Of a stretch of 64,000 nucleotides of DNA, positions 54,665 through 63,615 are shown in pieces. The stretch is from Flavobacterium sp. 11. GTDB taxonomy: Bacteria; Bacteroidota; Bacteroidia; Flavobacteriales; Flavobacteriaceae. The number at the start of each line of letters is the position of its first letter. Positions within the stretch are counted from its first letter, which is position 1. A program made the position numbers and the translations under genes. The stretch spans positions 2,418,001 through 2,482,000 of the forward strand of contig NZ_PEFE01000001.1 of assembly GCF_002754315.1 (NCBI RefSeq), written 5' to 3'. Below the pieces are notes generated by a model that ran no database searches, was not told the origin of the DNA, and saw nothing but the letters and a program-made list of their open reading frames with translations.

Positions 54665-56263
54665 ATGAAGACAATAATTAAAAAAGAATCTCTCAGATTT
54701 TTGTGCTGTATTATGGGAATGTTTCTCTTATTTGGGTGTAAGCAATCTTTGTTTAATGAAAAGAAGAATTATACAGAATCAGAATTGTATAGACCGAATT
54801 TTCATTTTACTCCCAAAAAAGGTTGGATGAATGATCCTAATGGGATGTTTTATTACAATGGATATTACCACCTTTTTTATCAATATTATCCAGATTCAAA
54901 TGTATGGGGACCTATGCATTGGGGACATGCGATAAGTACTGATCTTATAACCTGGACTGAAAAACCTATTGCCCTTTACCCAGATGAAAAAGGGTATATT
55001 TTTTCGGGAAGTGCGGTTGTCGATGTGAAAAATACTTCAGGATTCGGAAGTCTAAAAAATCCACCTATGGTTGCGATGTTTACGTATCATGACATGAAAA
55101 TGGAAAAAGCAGGAGAGATCAATTATCAGTCACAAGGGATTGCCTATTCCTTAAATGAAGGGTTGACTTGGACAAAATATGAGGCTAATCCAATTATTAA
55201 AAATCTAAACATTAAAGATTTTAGAGACCCTAAAATGACTTGGGACGCGATTCATCAACAATGGTTAATGATACTGGCAGCAGGAGATAAAACGATGTTT
55301 TATGGTTCTAAAAATTTGAAAGATTGGTCACTGCTTTCAGATTTTGGGAAAGAGACAGGAGCTCATGGAGGCGTTTGGGAATGCCCAGATTTTTTTCCTA
55401 TGCTAGTTGATGGGACAGATGATTACAAATGGGTTATGTTATCAAGTATTAATCCAGGAGGACCTAATGGTGGTTCAGCTACACAATACTTTGTAGGTGA
55501 TTTTGACGGGAAAAAATTCATTATCGATGAAACTTTTTTAAAAGATGTAAAGCAACAAAAAGGGCTTTGGATTGACTACGGAAGAGATAATTATGCAGGT
55601 GTTACTTGGTCTAATATTTCTGAGGTTGATGGTAGAAAATTATTTATTGGGTGGATGTCAAATTGGGATTATGCACAAAAAGTACCAACAGAAACATGGA
55701 GAAGCAGTATGACTATACCTAGAGAATTAGTACTTGTTAAAGATAGCGGTCATTATATAGTTTCTTCTAAACCAGTAAAAGAATTACAAAATTATATTGC
55801 TAAAACTATTAAAAAAGAATCTCTTAAAATAGATAAGGAAACCGTTTTGGTAGATAAGTCATTAGTCGATTTATCAAAATTAGATATTCACTTTTCTTTA
55901 AAGAATCTTAAAAAGGATGTTTACACTTTTTCGTTATCAAATGATGCTAAGAATACAATTCAATTTGGAATCAATAAAAAGGAGAATTACTTTTTTATCG
56001 ATAGATCAAAATCTGGAAAAATAACTTTCTCTGATCTTTTTGCAAAAAATATTTCAAAGGCTCCTTTTAAGGGTGACTTTGATAAAATGGATGTAAGAAT
56101 AATTGTTGATAAAACATCAATAGAAATTTTTTATAACAATGGAAAAACAGTTATGACTGAAATATTTTTTCCAGATAAACCAATGGAATATTTTTCAGTT
56201 TCTAAAGCTAATAAGGAGTATACCATTGAAAACTTAATTATTAACCAACTAAATTTTAACTAA
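54665..56263 (+). CDS. GH32-family levanase/inulinase (lipoprotein)
   Basis: A 532-residue beta-fructosidase. The lipoprotein signal MKTIIKKESLRFLCCIMGMF then LLFGC gives cysteine 25, followed by KQSLF without acidic residues, so a periplasmic face is likely. The catalytic triad is canonical: D57 in GWMNDPNGMFYY, D188 in DFRDPKM and E239 in VWECPDFF. A C-terminal beta-sandwich follows from about residue 370. It probably acts as an exo-fructosidase that releases fructose from levan or inulin fragments after SusCD import. It lies 5 bp after the symporter and 12 bp before susC. Confidence 0.95.
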   Translation: MKTIIKKESLRFLCCIMGMFLLFGCKQSLFNEKKNYTESELYRPNFHFTPKKGWMNDPNGMFYYNGYYHLFYQYYPDSNVWGPMHWGHAISTDLITWTEKPIALYPDEKGYIFSGSAVVDVKNTSGFGSLKNPPMVAMFTYHDMKMEKAGEINYQSQGIAYSLNEGLTWTKYEANPIIKNLNIKDFRDPKMTWDAIHQQWLMILAAGDKTMFYGSKNLKDWSLLSDFGKETGAHGGVWECPDFFPMLVDGTDDYKWVMLSSINPGGPNGGSATQYFVGDFDGKKFIIDETFLKDVKQQKGLWIDYGRDNYAGVTWSNISEVDGRKLFIGWMSNWDYAQKVPTETWRSSMTIPRELVLVKDSGHYIVSSKPVKELQNYIAKTIKKESLKIDKETVLVDKSLVDLSKLDIHFSLKNLKKDVYTFSLSNDAKNTIQFGINKKENYFFIDRSKSGKITFSDLFAKNISKAPFKGDFDKMDVRIIVDKTSIEIFYNNGKTVMTEIFFPDKPMEYFSVSKANKEYTIENLIINQLNFN

Positions 56264-56275
56264 ACCAACTAAATT

Positions 56276-59200
56276 ATGAAACACAAAATTATTCTTTACT
56301 TAATCCTGATGGGGTCGTTTTTTTCTGTATCGGCCCAAAATATAGGAATCAAAGGAGTGGTAACTTCTTCCGAAGACGGAATGTCTCTTCCTGGTGCATC
56401 AGTACTGGTTTCTGGAACTAAAGTCGGAACAACTACGGATCTCGACGGTCAGTTTTCGATAAACAATGTAGACAAAAATGCAACTTTAATATTTAGTTTT
56501 ACTGGATATGAATCTCAGTCTGTTAAACTTAATGGACAAACCACTTTAAAAATTGCATTAAAAGCAGAGTCTTTGAAACTGCAAGAGGTTGTTGTTACTG
56601 GTTATTCTAAAGAGAAAAAAGCCGATTTAACCGGTGCAGTTACGGTAGTAGAACTGAAACCTATTACTGGGCAAACCATGAGTTCTGGAAATGCTATGCA
56701 AGCTCTGCAAGGAAGGGTTGCTGGTTTGAATATAGAGAAATCAGGAGATCCAAGTGGGGCAAATAGTAGAATATTAATCAGAGGGGTAAGTACACTTGGT
56801 AATACAGATCCATTGTATGTTATCGATGGGGTTCCTACAACAAGACCAGAGGTATTTGCTAGTTTGAGTCCAAGTGCTATTGCATCTATTCAAGTCTTAA
56901 AAGATGCATCGGCTTCCTCTATTTATGGTTCTAGAGCTGCCAATGGGGTAATCATTGTTACCACTAAAAATGCAGCAAAAGGTGGATTAACAAAAGTATC
57001 TTACAGTACTAACGTTTCTGTTCTTTCAGAGAAAAAACAACGATACAAAATGCTGAATGCTTTAGATAGAGGAAAAGTTTTATGGCAAGCATCTGTTAAC
57101 GATGGAGCAAGTCCGTCTGGTGGATATGGTGAAATCTATAATTTTGATTGGAATAATGACTTCAGTAATCCAGTATTAAACAGCGTGAGTGTAAAGCCGT
57201 ATGTAGGAGGAGATACTAATGTACCTGCAGGGGATACTGATTGGCAAGATACTGTATACCAAACAGGGCTTCTTATTAATAATGATTTATCTGTATCTGG
57301 TGGATCTGATAAAGCAAATGCAGTATTGAACATGGGGTATTTAGATAATTCTGGTATGCTAAAATATACTAATTATGAGAGATATTCTGCAAGACTTAAT
57401 GCCAATTTCAAGTTATTTAACGATAAGGTAAGATTTGGTGTGAATTCTCAATTTACACAATCAAGCGAAAGAGCTGCTGCCAATGATGTTGGAAACGCAC
57501 CAACACCAGGTTTAGCAATAACCCTTGCGCCAACGATTCCAGTTTACACGGCATCTGGTGATTATGCTGGGCCATTGGGTTCTGGTTATTCAGATAGAAA
57601 CAACCCTTTACTAATGCAATATTTGAACAGATGGGATAATAGCAAAAAAATGGCTTTGTACGGTAATGTTTTTACTGAAATTGACATTTTAAAAGGGTTA
57701 ACCTTTAGAAATAGTATTGGGATGGATTTTAATGATTTCAGCAGAAAAGACATTGAACCGATCGTGAAAAATGGATTTGTCAATCGAAATAACAATAGTT
57801 TAACTTTTGATACCAATAAGTATTCTAGTTTAACAATTTCAAATACTTTAAATTATAATCTTACTATTTCTGAACATAAATTAGGGATCCTTATTGGAAC
57901 TGAATCAACCAAAACGGATTTGAATACTTTGTATGCTCGTGCTGAGGGATTTGCGGTTGAATCAGAATCTTATTTTACACTATCTGCGGCTACTGGAGCT
58001 AGAACAAACAATGGAATTTCAACTGGAAGTAGACTACTTTCTCAGTTTGGAAAATTTAACTACGCTTTCTCTGACCGATATTTAGCTTCATTCACTATTC
58101 GTCGAGATGGATCATCTAGATTTGGTGAAGATAATAGATATGGTATTTTTCCAGCCGTTACTGCAGGATGGAGAATCAATAATGAGGAGTTCTTTAATAA
58201 TGTAACTGTAGTTTCTAACTTGAAGTTACGCGCTGGTTATGGCGAAGTAGGAAATCAATCTATTGGGGATAATGCTCGTTTTGGTTTATATGAATCGAGA
58301 TACGGACCAAATCAAAATGTTTATAATCCAGATTTTTTCAATATTTATTATAATGTTGGAACTGCTTATGATTTGAATGGAACTAACACAGGAAATTTAC
58401 CTTCTGGTTTTGTATCCATACAAGCTGCGAATTCAGGGTTAAAATGGGAAACTACTAAAGAGGTTAATGTAGGTTTGGATTTTGGTTTTTTCGGAGATAA
58501 ATTATCAGGATCCTTTGATTATTTCTCAAGAAAGACAGAGGGAATTTTGATTAGACCACCAGTTGCATCTGCTGTTGGAGAAGGACAGCAACGTTTTGTA
58601 AATGGTGCTTCAACTGCAAATAAAGGTTGGGAACTTACAGTAGGATATGCAGATAAATTAGATAATGGATTGTCTTTTAATATTACCACAAATTTTGGTG
58701 CTACCAAGAATGAAATTACTGATTTGCCAGCAGAGGTAAGAGCAGCTTATCCAGGAACTGCAGCTAATTCAATAATTGGGCATTCACAATTCGAAGTTTT
58801 TGGATATAAAACAGAGGGTTTATTCCAAAATCAAGCTGAAATAGATGCACATGCTACTCAAGTAGGTTCTCGATTGGGAGGTATTAAATTTGTTGATATC
58901 AATGGGGATAATGTGATTAATTCAGATGATAGAACTTTTATTGGTACAACTCTTCCAAAATTAGAATACGGTATTAATATTAGTTTGGCTTATAAAAATA
59001 TTGATTTCTCCATTTTTGGTTCTGGTGTAGCCGGCAGAGTTGGGGTTGATCCGTATATTTTTTGGAATAATTTTGTTCAAGGAAGAGATAATGCTGGCCC
59101 TGGAACATTGAATGCTTGGACACCAACAAATACAAATACTGAGGTGCCATCTCTTTCATTAGCAAACAATGACACACAGATGTCAGATTATATCTTAAGA

Positions 59201-59425
59201 AATAATTCTTATTTCAAAGTTAGAAACATACAAATTGGGTATTCATTCTCAGATGAGTTAGTTCAAAAATCGGGATTCATCACAAGTTGTAGAATCTATG
59301 CTCAAGGAGAAAATTTATTTTGGTTTACTCCAAAAGGATATATTGGTTCCGATCCAGAACGAACAGATGTTAATAGAATACCAGTACCAACTACATTCTC
59401 ATTAGGTGTAAACTTTAATTTTTAA
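56276..59425 (+). CDS. SusC-family TonB-linked outer-membrane transporter (fructan locus)
   Basis: A 1049-residue outer-membrane transporter. Signal peptide MKHKIILYLILMGSFFSVSAQ, regulatory-like domain (GVVTSSEDGMSLPGASVLV and DLDGQFSINNVDK), SusC junction LQEVVVTGYSKEKKADLTGA, plug with VIDGVPTTRPEV and GSRAANGVIIVTTKN, and barrel ending SLGVNFNF. There is no STN domain, so control is by the hybrid regulator instead of an anti-sigma factor. It imports fructo-oligosaccharides with its SusD partner (10-bp gap). Substrate is inferred from the GH32 genes. Confidence 0.95.
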   Translation: MKHKIILYLILMGSFFSVSAQNIGIKGVVTSSEDGMSLPGASVLVSGTKVGTTTDLDGQFSINNVDKNATLIFSFTGYESQSVKLNGQTTLKIALKAESLKLQEVVVTGYSKEKKADLTGAVTVVELKPITGQTMSSGNAMQALQGRVAGLNIEKSGDPSGANSRILIRGVSTLGNTDPLYVIDGVPTTRPEVFASLSPSAIASIQVLKDASASSIYGSRAANGVIIVTTKNAAKGGLTKVSYSTNVSVLSEKKQRYKMLNALDRGKVLWQASVNDGASPSGGYGEIYNFDWNNDFSNPVLNSVSVKPYVGGDTNVPAGDTDWQDTVYQTGLLINNDLSVSGGSDKANAVLNMGYLDNSGMLKYTNYERYSARLNANFKLFNDKVRFGVNSQFTQSSERAAANDVGNAPTPGLAITLAPTIPVYTASGDYAGPLGSGYSDRNNPLLMQYLNRWDNSKKMALYGNVFTEIDILKGLTFRNSIGMDFNDFSRKDIEPIVKNGFVNRNNNSLTFDTNKYSSLTISNTLNYNLTISEHKLGILIGTESTKTDLNTLYARAEGFAVESESYFTLSAATGARTNNGISTGSRLLSQFGKFNYAFSDRYLASFTIRRDGSSRFGEDNRYGIFPAVTAGWRINNEEFFNNVTVVSNLKLRAGYGEVGNQSIGDNARFGLYESRYGPNQNVYNPDFFNIYYNVGTAYDLNGTNTGNLPSGFVSIQAANSGLKWETTKEVNVGLDFGFFGDKLSGSFDYFSRKTEGILIRPPVASAVGEGQQRFVNGASTANKGWELTVGYADKLDNGLSFNITTNFGATKNEITDLPAEVRAAYPGTAANSIIGHSQFEVFGYKTEGLFQNQAEIDAHATQVGSRLGGIKFVDINGDNVINSDDRTFIGTTLPKLEYGINISLAYKNIDFSIFGSGVAGRVGVDPYIFWNNFVQGRDNAGPGTLNAWTPTNTNTEVPSLSLANNDTQMSDYILRNNSYFKVRNIQIGYSFSDELVQKSGFITSCRIYAQGENLFWFTPKGYIGSDPERTDVNRIPVPTTFSLGVNFNF

Positions 59426-59434
59426 TTAATTATC

Positions 59435-61174
59435 ATGAAGAAATATAATAGTATAGTTACCATTTGCTTGTCAATTTTATTTTTGACATCATGTAGCTCC
59501 GATTTTTTAGATTATGAACCAACAGGAGTATTGTCTTCTGGAAATGTGGCAACAGCTGCAAATGCAGAAGCACTTGTAAACGCGGCCTATGCTGCAATTG
59601 GAAATGACGAAATGGTTGGTCCAATAACAAACCAATGGGTTTACGGAAGTGTACGATCTGATGATGCCTATAAAGGAGGTGGAGGTCGTGGGGATGTTGA
59701 TGCAATTGACCGTTATGAACAATACAATACAACTATTGCAGATTATGGTGACTGGATGTTACCTAGAACTTGGACAAATCACTATAAAGCGATTTCTAGA
59801 GCTAATTTTGCCTTGTCAGTTATCAATGCAATTCCAGATGCAGATTATCCATTGAAAAAAGTAAGACAAGCAGAATTACGTTTTTTAAGAGCGCATTCTC
59901 ATTTTATGCTAAAGTTGTTGTTTAATAAAGTTCCTTATATCACAGAAGAGCTTACTCAAGAAGACATATTAAAAACGTCAAATGATTTGTCAAGTGATGC
60001 TTTATGGGACAAAATTGCAGCTGATTTACAATTTGCATTTGATAATTTACAACAAAGTCAGGATCAGGTTGGTAGAGCTGATAAAAATGCTGCAGCTGCT
60101 TATCTTGCAAAATTAAGTTTATATCAGGCATATAAGCAAAATGATGCGCATCAAGTAACTAGTATAGATGCAACAAAATTACAAAAAGTAATAGATTATG
60201 CTGATAAAGTGACAGGAAGTTTAGAGCCTGACTTTGGGAATAATTTTTTAGATGGCCATGATAATGGTTCAGAATCTATTTGGGCTGTACAATTCTCTAT
60301 AAATGACGGAACCAATACAGGAAGAGTAAGTTTTGTTACAGGATTAAACTCTCCTCATGGAACACCTTTGTATGGATGTTGTGGCTTTCATGTGGCAAGC
60401 CAAAATATGGTGAATGCATTTAGAACCGATGCTAATGGCTTACCATTATTAGACACTTTCAATAATTCAGATATTTTTAATACAATAACCAATGGTGATG
60501 CTCCACTAGCAGTTGGAGTTACTTTAGACCCAAGAATTGACCATACTGTTGGTGTTCCGGGAAGACCATTTAAATATAAAAACACGCTAAAAAATTCAGG
60601 AGATATGGTCTATAAATTGAGTTGGGCTAGAGATCCAGGGGTTTATGGATACTTTGGAAATATGAAAGAGCAACAATCTCCAGACTGTTCTTGCTATGTG
60701 AAAAACGGACCATTCATAGGTACTTCTAAAAACGTTGATTTTATTAGATATTCAGATGTTTTATTATTCAAAGCAGAAGCATTAATTCAATTGAATAGAT
60801 ATGCAGAAGCGTTACCTTTGATTAATCAAATTAGAGCTAGAGCTGCAGCTAGTACTGCAATGACTTTGGCGGCTGGAGCTTCAAATGTTTATAAAGTTCA
60901 ACCTTATGTTGCTTTCCCATCAAAAGACTACGCAATGAAGGCGTTAATGTTTGAAAGGAGATTGGAGTTTGGTATGGAAGGACCAAGATTCTTTGATTTA
61001 GTAAGATGGGGTATTGCTGAGCCCGTTTTGAATGCCTACCTAAATGTTGAGAAAACTAAAAGAGATTTTCTTTCTAATGCAAAGTTTACGGCAGGTAGAG
61101 ATGAGTATTATCCGATACCTCAAAGAGAAATTGATTTTACAGGAGGGTTATACAAACAAAATCCTGGATATTAA
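59435..61174 (+). CDS. SusD-family surface fructan-binding lipoprotein
   Basis: A 579-residue lipoprotein. Signal MKKYNSIVTICLSILFLTSC sets cysteine 20, followed by SSDFLDYEP. SusD features: ANAEALVNAAYAAIGNDEMV, AELRFLRAHSHFMLKLLFN, DVLLFKAEALIQLNRYAEAL, LMFERRLEFGMEGPRFFDL and YYPIPQREIDFTGG at the end. A GCCGFHVAS segment (around 312-320) carries two neighbouring cysteines. It partners the preceding SusC. No separate SusE-type binding lipoprotein gene follows. Confidence 0.95.
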   Translation: MKKYNSIVTICLSILFLTSCSSDFLDYEPTGVLSSGNVATAANAEALVNAAYAAIGNDEMVGPITNQWVYGSVRSDDAYKGGGGRGDVDAIDRYEQYNTTIADYGDWMLPRTWTNHYKAISRANFALSVINAIPDADYPLKKVRQAELRFLRAHSHFMLKLLFNKVPYITEELTQEDILKTSNDLSSDALWDKIAADLQFAFDNLQQSQDQVGRADKNAAAAYLAKLSLYQAYKQNDAHQVTSIDATKLQKVIDYADKVTGSLEPDFGNNFLDGHDNGSESIWAVQFSINDGTNTGRVSFVTGLNSPHGTPLYGCCGFHVASQNMVNAFRTDANGLPLLDTFNNSDIFNTITNGDAPLAVGVTLDPRIDHTVGVPGRPFKYKNTLKNSGDMVYKLSWARDPGVYGYFGNMKEQQSPDCSCYVKNGPFIGTSKNVDFIRYSDVLLFKAEALIQLNRYAEALPLINQIRARAAASTAMTLAAGASNVYKVQPYVAFPSKDYAMKALMFERRLEFGMEGPRFFDLVRWGIAEPVLNAYLNVEKTKRDFLSNAKFTAGRDEYYPIPQREIDFTGGLYKQNPGY

Positions 61175-61209
61175 GGATTAAATTTGTTTTGGTGTTTGTT
61201 TAAATTGTG

Positions 61210-61238
61210 TTAAAGGCAAGATATGTTCTTGCCTTTAA
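61210..61238 (+). terminator. Hairpin between susD and fructokinase
   Basis: TAAAGGCAAGA (61211-61221) pairs perfectly with TCTTGCCTTTA (61227-61237) around a 5-nt loop, followed by CTTTTAAATG. It could partly stop transcription after susD and set a lower level for the kinase gene. Confidence 0.7.
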
Positions 61239-61303
61239 CTTTTAAATGTTTTATTGAATAGGTCGGTTTTGTACTTATTCTTAATTTTTTAATAAGTTTT
61301 ATT

Positions 61304-62221
61304 ATGAATGCAAAATACACTTTAAGTGCTGTATGTTTTGGGGAAGTTTTATGGGATATTTTTCCAACACATAAAAAAATTGGAGGAGCTCCATTAAATG
61401 TGGCTTTACGAATGAATTCTTTTGGAGTAGAAACAACTATGATAAGTCGTGTTGGTGCGGATGAAAATGGAGAAGATATTTTATCTTTTTTAAGCAGTCA
61501 AGAAATCACTACTGATTTAATTCAAGTAACTAAGGAATACAAAACGGGTGCGGTACATGTAATGATAAACGAAAAGGGAAATGCTTCCTATGATATATTA
61601 TATCCTTCTGCTTGGGATAAAATTGTAGAAACTGAAATAATGGATAAAGTGATTTCTGAAGCAGATGTTTTTGTTTTCGGGAGTTTAATATGTCGTGATG
61701 AAGTTTCCAGATCTACTTTGTATGACCTTTTGGAAAAAGCTAAATATAAAGTTTTGGATGCAAATCTAAGAGCTCCTTATTACACCAAAGACGTACTTAA
61801 TGAGTTGATGTTAAAAGCCGATTTTATTAAGCTTAATGATGAAGAATTATATGAGATAAGTCAGCAATTGGAGTCACCTTATAATTCCTTTGAACAGAAT
61901 ATTAAATTTATCGCTGAAAAGACAAATACAAAACAGGTTTGCGTAACAAAAGGTGCATTTGGAGCGGTCTTGTATTACAATGATAAATTTTATTATAATA
62001 GTGGTTATTTTATAAAAGTAGTAGATACCGTTGGTGCTGGGGATTCCTTTTTAGCTTCATTAATAATACGATTATTAAGAGGAAAATCACCTCAAAAAGC
62101 GTTGAATTATGCTTGTGCAATAGGCGCTTTAGTAGCTGGACAAGAAGGAGCTAATCCCAAGATTTCTGAAAAGGCAATTAGTGATTATATGAAAATTCAG
62201 AAAAAAAGTATAAAAAAATAA
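61304..62221 (+). CDS. PfkB-family carbohydrate kinase (probable fructokinase)
   Basis: A 305-residue ribokinase-fold sugar kinase. It starts with CFGEVLWDIFPTHKKIGGAP, typical of bacterial fructokinases, and shows GGAPLNVALRMNSFGVETTM, the anion-hole/catalytic motif VDTVGAGDSFLAS with catalytic Asp near residue 246, and LNDEELYEIS. It should phosphorylate fructose from the symporter to fructose-6-phosphate. It is the last gene of the fructan locus, 129 bp after susD and separated by a hairpin. Confidence 0.9.
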   Translation: MNAKYTLSAVCFGEVLWDIFPTHKKIGGAPLNVALRMNSFGVETTMISRVGADENGEDILSFLSSQEITTDLIQVTKEYKTGAVHVMINEKGNASYDILYPSAWDKIVETEIMDKVISEADVFVFGSLICRDEVSRSTLYDLLEKAKYKVLDANLRAPYYTKDVLNELMLKADFIKLNDEELYEISQQLESPYNSFEQNIKFIAEKTNTKQVCVTKGAFGAVLYYNDKFYYNSGYFIKVVDTVGAGDSFLASLIIRLLRGKSPQKALNYACAIGALVAGQEGANPKISEKAISDYMKIQKKSIKK

Positions 62222-62498
62222 CTAGTGATTTTGTTCAGGGTGTAATTGATTTTGATTACCCAACGGGTTAATTATTGATTTCTTTTATTTGCTGAACTTT
62301 AGTGTATTGACGAAAGTGGAAATTACAGTTAATTTTACACCACTTTCAGCATAAGTCACTTACTGAATATGCTGAAAAAAAAGAGAACAGCCAGTTAAGA
62401 AAAATTGAAACCTGAGTTAAGAACTTTTATTGTATATCCCCCGATCAGATAAGAATCATGACCTTCTAAAGATTTAACATAAGAATTGATGATTCTTT

Positions 62499-62512
62499 AC
62501 AGGATTCGAACC
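62499..62512 (-). other. tRNA T-arm-like relic
   Basis: ACAGGATTCGAACC reads GGTTCGAATCCTGT on the minus strand, which contains the canonical T-loop GTTCGAATC. The stem halves AACGG and CCTGT pair only partly, and no acceptor or anticodon arm is found around it. It may be the remnant of a tRNA gene or of an att site. Confidence 0.4.
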
Positions 62513-62579
62513 GTTAAAATCAGCAAAAACAAGAGGTTATCAATCAATTAAAACTACTGATGATTTTGTCGAACCAAAA

Positions 62580-62613
62580 AAAGCCTGCAAAATGAATACT
62601 TTGCAGGCTTTTT
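62580..62613. terminator. Strong hairpin terminator
   Basis: AAAGCCTGCAAA with TTTGCAGGCTTT forms a perfect 12-bp stem around an 8-nt loop (62592-62599), with a T-run after it and an A-run before it. It is 360 bp after the kinase gene and works on either strand. Confidence 0.75.
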
Positions 62614-62618
62614 ACTTT

Positions 62619-62657
62619 TTTTGTGACCCCTACAGGACAAATTTCAAATCATTTTAT
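62619..62657 (+). repeat. tRNA-3'-end-like direct repeat, copy B (right border of fructan locus)
   Basis: TTTTGTGACCC followed by CTACAGGACAAATTTC aligns without gaps to copy A at 47402, in the same orientation and 15.2 kb away. GTGACCCCTACAGGA is what a reversed tRNA-Arg-type 3' end often looks like in Flavobacterium (from memory). Each copy sits directly after a hairpin. Confidence 0.6.
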
Positions 62658-62910
62658 GGAAGATTTGAAGATATTGGCTTATTATGTGTAGGGTCTGTCT
62701 TTGATTGGCTCCCAAAATTTGGTTTTGACGTCCTGTTGGGGATTGATAGTAAAATGTACGTAAGAGTTGTCAAGTTATACAATACTAAAATTAATTAGTT
62801 AATCAATAAGATAAATTTAAATGTGTTATTAAATTCAAAATTAAGATCTAAAAGTCAAATAGGATATATTTAAATTAATAATTAACTGAAGATGATTTTT
62901 AAGAGTGAAA

Positions 62911-63615
62911 TTAAAAAAGCATTATGATATTTTCTTTATAGGTTTGTCCTATTGGTACTTTATATCCACCTATTAGTATCCTGTTGCCTTCAATCTGTTT
63001 GATTTTATTTTTAGCAACTATAAAAGATTTATGGGTTCTTATAAAATCAAATTTTGGAAGCAACTGTTCCAAATCAGAAATTTTTTGAAGACTAACAATC
63101 ATTTCATTCTTTACATATACTTTGGTATAATGTCCATAAGCTTCTATAAACAATAAATCTTCAAAATGAATTTGATGGTGTTTTTTATCACCTCTTAAAA
63201 AAAAGCTATTTATATTTGGTTCTGTTTCGTTTGGTGGCAATGCAACACTACTTTTTTTATTTTGAGCACTATCAAATGTCTTGTTAATGGCTTTTAGAAA
63301 TCGGTCAAAGCTAAAGGGTTTCAATAAATAATCCGAAACATTAAGTTCATAACCTTCAAGAGCAAACTCTTTGTAGGCTGTGGTTACAATTATTTTGGGT
63401 GAATTGGGTAGGGTTTTTAAAAAATCAAAACCAGATAGTTTAGGCATGTTAATATCCAAAAACAGCAAATCGACAGTGTCCTCATTCAAAAATTGTAAGG
63501 CTTCAAAGGCGTTATAGCAATTTCCTTTCTTTTCTAAATAGGGTAAATTTTCGCAATAGTTTTCGATAATGCGATGGGCAATAGGTTCATCATCAATAAT
63601 TAAATAGCGAAACAT
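62911..63615 (-). CDS. LytTR-family response regulator
   Basis: A 234-residue regulator. The receiver domain (1-120) starts MFRYLIIDDEPIAHRIIENY and has phospho-acceptor D54 in LLFLDINMPKL and the conserved lysine in YLLKPFSFDRF. The LytTR DNA-binding domain (about 140-234) contains HFEDLLFIEAYGHYTKVYV, FIRTHKSFIVA and GGYKVPIGQTYKE. It overlaps the upstream histidine kinase gene by 16 bp, so the two form one operon and a cognate pair. Target genes are unknown. Confidence 0.94.
   Translation of the reverse strand: MFRYLIIDDEPIAHRIIENYCENLPYLEKKGNCYNAFEALQFLNEDTVDLLFLDINMPKLSGFDFLKTLPNSPKIIVTTAYKEFALEGYELNVSDYLLKPFSFDRFLKAINKTFDSAQNKKSSVALPPNETEPNINSFFLRGDKKHHQIHFEDLLFIEAYGHYTKVYVKNEMIVSLQKISDLEQLLPKFDFIRTHKSFIVAKNKIKQIEGNRILIGGYKVPIGQTYKENIIMLF

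Larger units (their letters stand above)
62222..62910. other. 689-bp gap at right border of fructan locus
   Basis: No gene. It contains a T-arm-like relic (62499-62512), a strong hairpin (62580-62613) and the tRNA-3'-end-like repeat copy B (62619-62657). A 68-codon frame at 62592-62798 begins inside the hairpin and I do not accept it. Confidence 0.5.

Noticed and set aside
62592-62798. 68-codon plus-strand frame at the right border of the fructan locus
   Set aside because: It starts in the loop of a strong terminator and runs through the tRNA-like repeat; no ribosome site or family signature.
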